Source of the DNA: Bolinopsis microptera
Taxonomy: Eukaryota > Ctenophora > Tentaculata > Lobata > Bolinopsidae
Assembly (NCBI RefSeq): GCF_026151205.1
Contig: NC_087072.1
Location: forward strand, 14,112,169 to 14,176,168
Direction: 5' to 3'
Length of the DNA stretch: 64,000 nucleotides
The notes under the pieces were generated by a model. That model did not search any database and was not told where the DNA came from. It was given only the letters and a program-made list of their open reading frames with translations. Each line of letters opens with the position of its first letter. Position 1 is the stretch's first letter. The translations under genes were made by a program, and so were the position numbers. Below are positions 1 through 11,300 of the stretch, piece after piece.

Positions 1-3000
1 CATCATCGTAAGCTGACTTAGCGGATCCAAGACAGATAATCGCATCTAGTTCAGTAGTGTTTTCTAAAGTAGGAATATCACCGTCAATGGGACGAAAATA
101 TCTTAACTCTCCGTCCCCCTCACGATGAAAACATCTGAAAATAGTTGTTTGAATGTTCGTACTAAAAATGAATATGGGAGCGTTCACATATATGACGTCA
201 GCAGCCGAGAGGGTTTGGAAATGCTGACAAAGGGGGGAGGGGGTTGCTGACGTCAAATCAACAAAAATACCTGAATTTTGGCAAAAATTGTTGTTTCAAA
301 CTATTTTATTAATCTTTCTTCTCTCACTTCGTCACAAACTATCATCAAAATCTATTTTATTAACGATAAGACTTCGCTAATCTATGCTAATAATCCCAAT
401 AAATGTGTGGGTGAGTAGGTGGGTACTGGTATGTGTGTGTCCCCCCTCAGCAGCTGTCATCGCATCAGAAATCCGAAAAAGACACCAACATCGTCCTCCA
501 CTTGATCTAACACATCCGGTAATGATTCCGAGTCACTGTCTTAAGGACATTCTAACTACCCCAGTGTCCCTTAAATGAGTGTTCGAACTGTTTTCATTCG
601 GAGTTACAGTTGCATAATTTACGCCCGTCTTTGAGTTTGTGTGTAATCTTTCTTGATAGTGTATTTTTGACTTTTGGAGTAACTTTGTGAATTTTATGAA
701 CCTCTCCTGCATAATTTATTACCTTATCGGTGCATTACCCACTTTAATCCGGTTAAATTACTATATTTGATCTTGTTTCCTTTTCGTACAGATTGTAGTG
801 AAGTTAATTTTTTTACGTGTTTTGGGTCTTATTTATGATTTTTTTATAATTATGTTATTTATTTCATTGATGTATTGTCACGACGGGTTCGTTAGTGTTC
901 CCTCTGACTATTTAAGTTTAATTCCAGTTTAATTCCAGTGTGTACTGTGTACGTGTGTATTAATTTCCGAGCGGATTATTCTTAATCAAGAAAACGGTAA
1001 GAGTTATGGGACTAGTTTTTTCGGTAAAGTTTTGACTAAACTCTGACGAAGCCAGTAAGCAATTTTTTTAAATCGGCTGTTGGTAAGTCATGGTTTAATT
1101 AATGGTTTTGTACCCCAAATGTAATACTAATATGTGAACGACCCCTTACTTTAAAATCCAACAAGAAATGTGAGAAGGAAAACCGACAGAAGAATGACAC
1201 TTACCCTTTGGATATCTGAACAAAGAAAGGCTCCCATTTAGGTGAATTGCTGCATATTATAATCCCAGTTCTCATTCCTCCGACAATTGATTTGGAAGTC
1301 CACTTCGGTACTACGTCCACCTACTCAAAAACTGGCGTTTTAATGGCTTTATTAAACTTCGCTAAAAATAGGAGAGAAGATCAAGTTCAGTAGAATATGA
1401 GAGATTTCCTCTAGAGTTGTTTAAATTCAAATTTAGTTTTATGGAATAAGTATAAGGGATTTTATCAATCAGGGAAAACAACAAATAACAAAATTGTTTA
1501 TTATTGGTAAAAGAAAAATTGGATTTTTTGCTGTACAGGTCTATATATATAATATAAATTTCAACTTAATCGAAGCCAATAGTGATATCACGATAAGTTA
1601 AGTTAACTTTAAGCAACTAAGTATTTACTCGAGCTCAAATCACAACTTTAAAGTTTCCATGACGCCTGCATGCACGTATCGTTTGCTAACGCCGAGTGAT
1701 GATACTACTATTATTATCTCGAATATGGGGAGGGATATAACAGTGCCATAGTGTACGTAAAGTGGGGAAAAAGCCCCCACAAATTATCAAGTAGAATAAC
1801 TGAAACATCGCTGAATCTCCCGTTTGGTTTCTGCAGCTGTCTCATACTAATACTAATACTAATAGGACATGTTTGCTCCATAAAAACGCTTCATTCAGTC
1901 TACCCGCGATCGATTTCACATAGACATTTCAGATAGAGCTGTTGCTGTGATTTATCATTAATGACAGCAGGCTAGCCTTGCATTATGCACTGAGCTTGAG
2001 GAACCGCTAAAACTCTTCTGAACATTTTAGAAACTCACTTATAATCTGGCTTTCTTAGCGTATTGGCGGCATTATCAATTATACCGAAGAAACTGGTCCC
2101 AAAGCTCTTACCCATTTCATGATAAATCTGTATGTTAATGTGAACATAACCAGAACACAGAACAACCAATACAAAGATTAAGAAGGTAATCCCGGTGCAG
2201 CGCCAGTTTTACTTTTATTTTAGTAATAGTATTACACATATCAAATGATTGTGCCAAATTTTGTGCAGACGTCACTGTAATATATACAGCTCTTTCTAGT
2301 CCCCTGCTACACGGCATGTAAACAGGGATTGGCTAGTTAGAGGCGGTCCGTGTAGGCCTTACACTGTGCTTTCAGCAATACTCATATATATATAATTATC
2401 GATAATTTTGTCAAATTGAATTTAATACTTCTCTGATCACGTAGAAAATTATTGTCAAAACTCAAAAAAAAAATAAATGAGAATACTAACATACGAATCA
2501 ATATGAAAAGAATCCCCTCAGATTTTATAAGAATAAGAAAATACTCAGCAAAAAACTTTTAATCATTTTCGAAAAAATAACATTAAGCTCCTTCTTCTAT
2601 TCTGACAGAGATAAATAATACTAATAATCAGCAACTTCAAAACGAATTGTCTCCCGTCGTAGACAGATATTTCTGAATTGTTCTCCTAATCCTATGTAAA
2701 AATTGTCGGTAAAAATCAACAAATAAAAACGTCCGAGTTACATGTCATTATCATCTTTTGGCCAGTAAATCTCTTAATGGCGAGCCTGCTAATCTGAAAA
2801 AGATGACGTTAATTTTTCTGATTAAATTTAAGACGGTGAGTAGAAAAAATATTTTAAATGAAAGTGTTCAGAGAAGCGCAGTCAGAACTTTAGAAAAGTG
2901 TGAAAAAATCGACACTTGTTATTTATAATGTAGTGCTAACAGCTAAGCTAGTATTACATTAAAATTCGCCTCCAGATTTGTTCAGATAAACCCCGATTTA

Positions 3001-3447
3001 TCGTACAGTTTGGAGGAAAGGGAAAATAGTACGGTAAATCGGAGTTTTGACGTAAATCGGGGTTTTGACTCCGCACAGTATGGTTCCCAATTATGAATTA
3101 TGGGTTATGGTTCACAGGTATTCGAGTAACGGGTGACGACTGACGAGGGGAAGAAACAAGCCTGACAAGGTCGCTCAACCCATGGGGACATGCACCCATT
3201 TATGAGAATATGAGCTGTATGTAATGCTAATGTAAGCATTTTTTCCAAAATTTTAGGGGAAAGGAAGAGCTGCACGGTCAACTGGGGTTTTACTGTATCA
3301 GACTTCTTAGCAAATATCAGCATTCAAATAAAAGCAAACATTTTTAGAATTTTCATTACGAAATCAAAATGAAAACCAGCGAACTATACAGCGATAACTC
3401 TAATAAAGTAAAATAGTACGGGCACGTCTGAACAGGCAGCTGGACAA
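1..3447. other. Gene-free AT-rich stretch
   Basis: I see no convincing exon here; the open frames are short, with no recognisable domain and no paired splice sites. An inverted repeat built on TGACGTCAGCA lies at 193-203 and 245-255, enclosing a G-rich spacer. A second, imperfect inverted repeat around AACCCCGATTTATCGTAC lies near 2989-3006 and 3030-3047. Both look like remains of small DNA transposons, which is an inference. Confidence 0.5.
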
Positions 3448-5400
3448 ATCAAGCAACCTACTCTCTTTCATTAAGAGGTTTATCATCCAAGAGCTTTCTA
3501 GCTGATCCCGGACCGGATATGTCCATTTTAACGTTGTCCCGCGTTGTCGCTTGTAACGCTTTAGGACCACTGCAGGTTGTGGCGAATTTCGTTATTGACT
3601 ACAGAAACTGATGATTAAGCAAGCATATTATATGAAGCTGAAGTGCATTGTGCAGCAATCCCGTCATGCGAATGGTATTTTCGGCGTCTAATTCTGTTGT
3701 TCACATCAACATAATTACAACACCACAAAGTATATGACTCCTTTGATAGAATTCTAAACGAAATATGACAGATACAGTGTTAAAACAAACTTAAAAAACT
3801 TAAGCGGATGTATTAAAACGTACTGACGACAAAACGAGTAGCTTACACGAAGAAAACAACAGCTTGATAAACAATCACGCACAGCAGTAAAGAGGCACAG
3901 ACATGGCGCTTATATTAATTACACCGTTACAGTGTACGGGTTAATTAGTATAATTACATCGTTACAGTGTACAGGGTTAATTGACCCACCGGTGTGCTGC
4001 TGGTACGGACCTACTAGGGGGACCAAACGTGTGCAAATTCCTGACAAATAGAGCTGAATACAGTTCTCACCCTAAAACTTTAAAACATACAGTCAGCAAA
4101 TGAGCAGTCAAAATAAAAATGAAAATGAACAATCGAAAATCGTGCACCATAGCTGGGAATTTGGATAGTATGAATGATGTTAAGATGCTTCAAAACAGGC
4201 ACAAAATATGTTTAAAAAGATGAAAATTTTTTCAGGTTCTCCTGTCAAATGACTGCTCCTGGTCTTCTCACATACAGCAGATGGCTAAAACAGCAAGGAC
4301 GATGACGTCATGGGTCCTTAGCGTATTCAGAGATAGGTCACGCTTCCTCGTGCTCACACTCTACAAAACCATGGTGAGAAGCAAACTCGAATACTGCTGC
4401 CCGGTGTGGAACCCTGACAAGATCAGCGATATAGAAGCTATTGAAAGCATCCAACGTCACTACACTCGTCGAATCAGTGGCTGCCAGAACCTTGATTACT
4501 GGGAACGCCTGCAGAACCTGAATCTTCTCTCATTACAGAGACGCAGAGAACGATACATCATTATCCATACATGGAAGATGATGAATGGATTAGCTCCGAA
4601 CGACATCAACATGCAGTTCAAGGAAAGCTCCCGGCACGGTGTAAAAGCCACTGTGCCTGCATTTAACAAAAAGGCACAATGCTCAATCTCGATTATCGAC
4701 CCATTACGAAAACTCTTTTGGAGTAAAAGCAGCCAAACTATGGAACCCGCTCCCCAAGGAAGTTAACACAATCCAAGTCTTGGAAACTTTCAAATCCTCC
4801 CTTGCTAAATTCCTGAAAGGCTTCCCGGATACCCCGCCCACAAAAGGGTATACCGCCATCACAAAAAATTCTCTTCTGGAATGGACTCAAAAACATCTAA
4901 GCCAGGAGTGATTGGAGGACGTACTTGATACTGTTGTCCAGAAGCGATCCCTGCCGAGTGCCGAACCTACCTAAAGTAACCTAAAGTAAGAAACTGATAT
5001 AGTGATATCAACTCAATCTTACATTCAATTTGAAAATTCCAAATGTGAATGCATATCTATAAGGCTAACGCAGTAAAATCGACACTAAATAACTGTAAAC
5101 TTTGAGTTTGAAAACCAAATAAAGCAAAACCCAGAACGGCAATCCCTGAGCTTGACGGCCCTTACCGCAGGGGTAGTCTATTCAGACTGGAACTGCTCAG
5201 ACTACCCAGACTGATACGGGACCCGCTGCAGGCCCGTCTGTGGGCAGAGCGTACCAAACAGATGCGCCCTATCTCACTGAGGGTGCGACCCTCATTGAGC
5301 CCTCGTTCATACTTTATTTGTCTCATTCCTGACACATCACTCGCGCTTCTCTTGTTCGCTAGCGGCCTTCCGTTTAGTTGGTTAATAATAAATCACGCCA
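3448..5400. repeat. Tandem duplication, unit A
   Basis: This segment, starting ATCAAGCAACCTAC and ending AAATCACGCCA, recurs at 5409-8251 in the same orientation with few base differences. Unit A has only about two copies of the 36-bp minisatellite (near 3913-3985) and carries a LINE fragment at about 4226-4989 that unit B lacks. The two units meet within eight bases, so this is a tandem segmental duplication rather than two independent insertions. Confidence 0.85.
4226..4989 (+). mobile_element. 5'-truncated CR1-like LINE fragment (RT C-terminal part)
   Basis: The frame at 4281-4766 encodes the region after the reverse transcriptase palm of a non-LTR retrotransposon, with the landmarks LEYCCPVWNP, IESIQRHYTRRI and LNLLSLQRRRERYIIIHTWKMMNG. 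The match to the LINE at 36.5-38.4 kb (LEYCVQLWNP, LESVQRRFTRLI) places it in the same broad clade. The element ends in a short CCTAAAGTAA repeat tail, like the AAAGTA tail of that LINE. The equivalent site in unit B (near 7829) is uninterrupted and serves as the empty site, so the borders are well defined. It is dead on arrival: most of ORF2 is missing and the frame is broken after 4766. Confidence 0.85.
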
Positions 5401-5862
5401 GAATATTTATCAAGCAACCTACACTCTTTCATTAAGAGGTTTATCATCCAAGAGCTTCCTAGCTGATCCCGGACCGGATATGTCCATTTTAACGTTGTCC
5501 CGCGTTGTCGCTTGTAACGCTTTAGGACCACTGCAGGTTGTGGCGAATTTCGTTATTGACTACAGAAACTGATGATTAAGCAAGCATATTATATGAAGCT
5601 GAAGTGCATTGTGCAGCAATCCCGTCATGCGAATGGTATTTTCGGCGTCTAATTCTGTTGTTCACATCAACATAATTACAACACCACAAAATATATGACT
5701 CCTTTGATAGAATTCTAAACTAAATATGAAGGATACAGTGTTAAAACAAACTTGAAAATCGGATGTATTAAAAAGTACTGACAACAAAACGAGTAGCTTA
5801 CACGAAGAAAACACCAGCTTCATAAACAATCACTCAGTGAAGCGTCACAGACATAGCGTTCT

Positions 5863-6500
5863 ACTAATTAGTATAATAACACCGTTACAGTGTACAGGTT
5901 TAATTAGTATAATAACACCGTTACAGTGTACAGGTTTAATTAGTATAATAACACCGTTACAGTGTACAGGTTTAATTAGTATAATAACACCGTTACAGTG
6001 TACAGGTTTAATTAGTATAATAACACCGTTACAGTGTACAGGTTTAATTAGTATAATTACACCGTTACAGTGTACAGGGTTAATTAGTAAAATTACACCG
6101 TTACAGTGTACAGGGTTAATTAGTATAATTACACCGTTACAGTGTACAGGGTTAATTAGTATAATTACACCGTTACAGTGTACAGGGTTAATTAGTATAA
6201 TTACACCGTTACAGTGTACAGGGTTAATTAGTATAATTACATTGTTACAGTGTACAGGGTTAATTAGTAAAATTACACCGTTACAGTGTACAGGGTTAAT
6301 TAGTATAATTACACCGTTACAGTGTACAGGTTTAATTAGTATAATTACACCGTTACAGTGTACAGGGTTAATTAGTATAATTACATCGTTACAGTGTACA
6401 GGGTTAATTAGTATAATTACACTGTTACACTGTACAGGGTTAATTAGTATAATTACACCGTTACAGTGTACAGGGTTAATTAGTATAATTAACAATAACA
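5863..6500. repeat. 36-bp minisatellite, array 1 (about 17 copies)
   Basis: The unit reads TTAATTAGTATAATTACACC plus a 16-base remainder (GTTACAGTGTACAGGG). Copies are head to tail with no spacers and vary at a few sites (ACAGGT/ACAGGG, ATAATA/ATAATT). Because 36 is divisible by three and the unit lacks stops, open frames appear on both strands; they are by-products of the repeat. Confidence 0.97.
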
Positions 6501-7046
6501 AGTAGTCTCCATTCTACTCTACAACTGCAACTCCTGGGCTGCACCACTAGCTTCGTTGAATGAACTTGATATTGCTCATCGCAAACACCTCCGAAGAATC
6601 CTCAACATCAGATGGCCTACTGGGGTTATTTCTAATGAGGCACTCTATGCTCGTTGTTATGTCACTCCCTTGTCTGTGAGAGTCTCTAAGTTTCGATGGA
6701 GAATGTTAGGACATATCTTAAGAGGACAGGAAGACTCACCAGCATACACCTCTATGTTATTTGCTATAAATTCTGATATTTTTATGGAAGGGAGACGGGG
6801 TAGACCATGTTTAAACTTATTAGATGTTATTAGAAAAGACTTGACTAGTAGAAATCTTGATATTAGACTTAAGAATTTGACTGATTTCGAAGACCTTAGA
6901 TTTTTAGCTTTAGATAGGGAGGAGTGGAAGAAGTTAGAAGATGGTTGATGTTTTGTTTTCTTTTTTATGCGTTTTGATATCTATAAGGTGCCTAGGATGC
7001 TCTTTTAAAGAGATATTTCGTACTTTGAAAGATTTTCTACTACTAC
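6501..7046 (+). mobile_element. LINE fragment (RT C-terminal region) inside the minisatellite
   Basis: The frame at 6556-6948 reads LDIAHRKHLRRILNIRWP, SKFRWRMLGHILRG and RRGRPCLNLLDVIRKDL, the typical end of a LINE ORF2 protein after the reverse transcriptase (the RWRxLGHxLR block). The closest relative in the window is the fragment at 20.84-21.18 kb, which shares RSRWRMLGHVLRG. The fragment splits the minisatellite, so insertion came after at least part of the expansion. Only the last quarter of an ORF2 is present. Confidence 0.8.
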
Positions 7047-7607
7047 TACACCGTTACAGTGTACAGGGTTAATTAGTATAATTACACCGTTACAGGGTAC
7101 ATGGTTAATTAGTATAATTACACCGTTACAGTGTACAGGGTTAATTAGTATAATAACACCGTTACAGTGTACAGGGTTAATTAGTATAATTACACCGTTA
7201 CAGTGTACAGGGTTAATTAGTATAATTAAACCGTTACAGTGTACAGGTTTAATTAGTATAATAACACCGTTACAGTGTACAGGTTTAATTAGTAAAATTA
7301 CACCGTTACAGTGTACAGGGTTAATTAGTATAATAACACCGTTACAGTGTACAGGGTTAATTAGTATAATTACACCGTTACAGTGTACAGGGTTAATTAG
7401 TATAATTACACCGTTACAGTGTACAGGGTTAATTAGTATAATTACACCGTTACAGTGTACAGGGTTAATTAGTATAATTACACCGTTACAGTGTACAGGG
7501 TTAATTAGTATAATTACACCGTTACAGTGTATAGGGTTAATTAGTATAATTACACCGTTACAGTGTACAGGGTTAATTAGTATAATTACACCGTTACAGG
7601 GTTAATT
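7047..7607. repeat. 36-bp minisatellite, array 2 (about 15 copies)
   Basis: Same unit and orientation as 5863-6500, continuing on the far side of the inserted LINE fragment. One copy carries ACAGGGTACATGG instead of the consensus, and the array ends in a truncated unit before the unique part resumes with TTGACCCACCGG. Confidence 0.97.
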
Positions 7608-8249
7608 GACCCACCGGTGTGCTGCTGGTACGGACCTACTAGGGGGACCAAACGTGTGCAAATCCCTGACAAATAGAGCTGAATACAGTTCTCACCTTAA
7701 AACTTTAAAACATCCAGTCAGCATAAAAATGAACAATCGAAAATCGTGCACCATGATAGCTGGGAATTTGGATAGTATGAATGGTGTTAAGATGCTTCAA
7801 AACAGGCACAAAATATGTTTAAAAAGCTGAAACTGATATAGTAATATCAACTCAATCTTACATTCAATTTGAATTCCAAAGACCAAATGTGAATGCATAT
7901 CTATAAGGCTAACGCAGCAAAATCGACACTGAATAACACTAAACTTTGAGTTTGTTAAACCAAATAAAGCAAAACCCAGAACGGCAATCCCTGAGCTTCA
8001 CGGCCCTTACCGCAGAGGCAGTCTATTCAGACTGGAACTGCTCAGACTACCCAGACTGATACGGGACCCGCTGCTGGCCCGTCTGTGGGCAGAGCGTACC
8101 AAACAGATGCGCCCTATCTCACTGAGGGTGCGACCCTCTTTGTCATTGAGCCCTCGTTCATACTTTATTTGTCTCATTCCTGACACATCACTCGCGCTTC
8201 TCTTGTTCGCTAGCGGCCTTCCGTTTAGTTGGTTAATAATAAATCACGC

Positions 8250-8327
8250 CATAATAAACAGCTTCAGACAGCGCGAGGAGAAGAAAATAATCAAATCATA
8301 ACATTGCAATATATAATTGCGGGAACC
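8250..8327. other. Region after the ADAM stop
   Basis: The ADAM reading frame stops at 8328-8330, but the stop lies in AAAG|GTGAGG, a near-perfect splice donor. A further terminal exon downstream is therefore possible; I could not find one before the duplicated repeat begins. Confidence 0.3.
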
Positions 8328-11300
8328 TCACCTTTGAGAGATAGGAGAGTCGTAGGACTGTGAAGAAGGTCTGGGAGCTGTGGAGACCCCACCAGGACGA
8401 GGTGGAGCTGGCCGAACAGGGTGCATGTTTAACGGCACGTAGCTAGCCGGCTGGTCACCTTCCTAGCAGCAGTGAGTGTGTCAGTGTGTTAAAAGGAGTT
8501 GGGGGCTGGGAGAGTGCTGTCATGTAGAATGAGGGATTTATCAGTGAGTCATTGAAATCATTGAAAGTATAATCATGATAAATCAATCAAAGCAATCAAC
8601 GCAGTAAAAACAAGGAACACGAATTGACAAGAATCACACGAATATATCATTAAGTTTGTCATGATAAAATCAATCAATTTTATTAATAAATCATTGAAAA
8701 AAAGAGTAAAATTTAAAATATATACTAAGATGTCACAAAAACACAGCTGTACACATATTTAATATTGATATAAAATAACAAAAATCTGTAAAAAGGACTT
8801 TCTTACACTTAATTGTGCATTTTATAAGCGATTGTAAATATTAACTCAGTTTATATAAGGGCCAGTGTAATTAAGGGTCGGGCGTGAAGAAGATTTTTGA
8901 AAACTCCTGCACACAATTATTAGAGACTCTTTCAGTTCTAAACGATTCCTTATTAATCACTGCACGATTCCACGTACATTGTACGATTACAGACACACAA
9001 TTTGCTGCATGCATTAAAATGGATCAGACAAGATTTATCTAGCTTGCGACACGATGCAACATAAATATTTTACGTGCCAGCTGGTGTTAGAGGTAGTGCT
9101 AAAAAGAAGAACAGCAGAATAAACCCAGGTAGATAGTGCTAAAAAGAAGAACAGATTAGCAGGTCAAACCCAAAACCCCATCACTATAGTCACCGCTCTT
9201 CGCTATATACCTGACAGACAAGAGGCTCCGGTCGATATATAACTGACACAGGGGCAGAGTTTTGCTGGTAGGTAGCGGCAGGACGAGAGGGCGGTGCCCC
9301 ACTGATAGTGGAGGAGCGAGGGGGTGGTCCCCCACTAGCTGTAGAGGGGTGTCGTGACCCTCCGCTGGTGGAGGAAGGCCTCGCTCCGGCGTTGAAAGCA
9401 GATGTTGTCCAGCCTGTGCTGGTGAGGTAGCTGCCAGGAGGTCGAGGTGGGGGTTCGTTGCCAGTGCTGCTGGTACTGGGCAGCTTCACCGGCCGAGGGG
9501 GTGGGTTTGTGGTTCCCGGCTGTTCAAAATAGGCAAAGCTATATCACACACAGTTAGTAACACAGTAACACGGTAAACACTAGCGGGTACAGACATTTAT
9601 CACCAGTTTTTAAAAACAACTGTGGTTTTACCTTACACTTGCAGCTACGACAACTGTTTGATATGAGAAACCTACCTTGGCTGTTTTGCCATTAGCTGTT
9701 TTACTGCTGTCAGGGTTGCTTCTTTTAGAACTCCTCCTCAAATAGGAAGGTCTTCGACTAATTGAGGGTAGGTGTATCGAGAACCGTCTGAAAATTCAGA
9801 ATTATCCGTACCAACCTTTGTTAAGATTACCTGCCTGTGATTAGGGACCGACCGGTCTGGGGTTTTGGCTGCCGGACCGGAACCGGGTGTTTAGAAGGTT
9901 ACTACGTAATCCGACATAGTGTGATTTAGCCAAAACTTGTGATTAAGCCATGCCAGAACTTGTTAAACAGCATCAGATCTCGAGATCAGACTGCAAAGAC
10001 CCGACATGTTACCTGAGTACTCAAAATCATATTTTTTTAAATGAATATGTCCTGTACATTCTTTAAATTTCCGGTTGATATCCGGCCAAGCACCTTCAAA
10101 ACCGGACCGGAACCAGAACCGGATACCGAAGCTTGATATCCGGTCGGTTCCTATCCATAATCTTTGCATTCTCGGGCGGGTAGTATTTTTATTAAGCAAT
10201 GGAAATTCAACATATCAGTCATCAAGTCAGCATTAGTATTATTACCCAATATTTACGTTATTAATAGCAGCACCTTGTAAAGGGTGCGATTCTTTATGTG
10301 TATGGTCACCTAACTAGGAGAGGTTGCAAGTTCCATTATAATGTCGACTTAATTATCGGAGCTACCCAATTTTTAAATGGCGTGACAGCAATCAATCATC
10401 ATTGCAAAGTCCTAGACGAACGTTATTCATTTGTCCCAGAAATCACTTACATTTGAGTGTGATGATCGAAGAATTCTTTAACTTTAGGGTTGTATCTTCT
10501 ACACAGTAATAAAGTTATGATGCCACTGGGTATAACAACTAGAACGATTATCATAACCGCTATCAGAATCGACTTCAAATCCCATCCGGCTACCTCTATA
10601 AAAATGTATCAAAATTAGAGGAGAAAAAACGTAACAACTAACACATTTTCTCAAATGGTTCGTAACACATTTCAAGCATTTAAAAGCAGTACAAGCATTA
10701 AGTATCGTAATTGGACAAGGATGCTATAACGAAACTGTTACTACAGATCCAAATATTAAAACACTCCCACAATATGACTAACGGAGGAGCACAGAGCAAT
10801 TAAACTCAGGATCATATCCAGCATTGCAGTGACACTGGTTGAGATCGTTACAGTTCCCTTGTCCGCCACACTCCACGCCACCCGGGGAGGGACAAGCCAC
10901 TTTCTCAAACTCCACGCATTGTCCCGCAATACACCACTGAGGGGTGGGCTGGTCATCCTTTACAATTCTCTTATCTACAATCTACCTTAGTTTTTTACTA
11001 TACCATCGTTGAAATTTTTCAAATAAACTTTAAAATAATAGGAATACAAAACGGCTTACCTTAGAGTCGCCGCACTTAGTGCCGTCGTACACCATGGCAA
11101 CGTCCTGACTCTCGATGGAGCGCGGTCCAGCGGCCAGTGTGCACTCGTAAGTCGAGTTGTACGTCAGATCATTGCGGTAAACATGCCGGAGATTGGTGGT
11201 CCGTCCCTCTGGAACCTCGCAGTACAGCTTACCGCACAAAACGTCACTAGTGGGTGTGAGCCGGGTTAGTTAGTAGCTGATGGTGGAACTGAAGTTTTGC

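Larger units (their letters stand above)
5409..8251. repeat. Tandem duplication, unit B
   Basis: Second copy of the segment at 3448-5400. It differs by lacking the 764-bp LINE fragment and by a large expansion of the 36-bp minisatellite, itself split by another LINE fragment. The last part (7606-8251) matches 3990-4225 joined to 4989-5400. Confidence 0.85.

Noticed and set aside
5150-5300. Possible structured RNA gene (GACTACCC / GTAGTC pairings)
   Set aside because: Does not fit tRNA, 5S or snRNA; it is part of the duplicated repeat unit.
5837-6505. Long open frames on both strands over the 36-bp repeat
   Set aside because: They follow from a stop-free unit whose length is a multiple of three; no start context, domain or transcript logic supports a gene.
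5863-7607. CRISPR-like array
   Set aside because: Units are contiguous with no unique spacers, and the DNA is clearly animal nuclear sequence.
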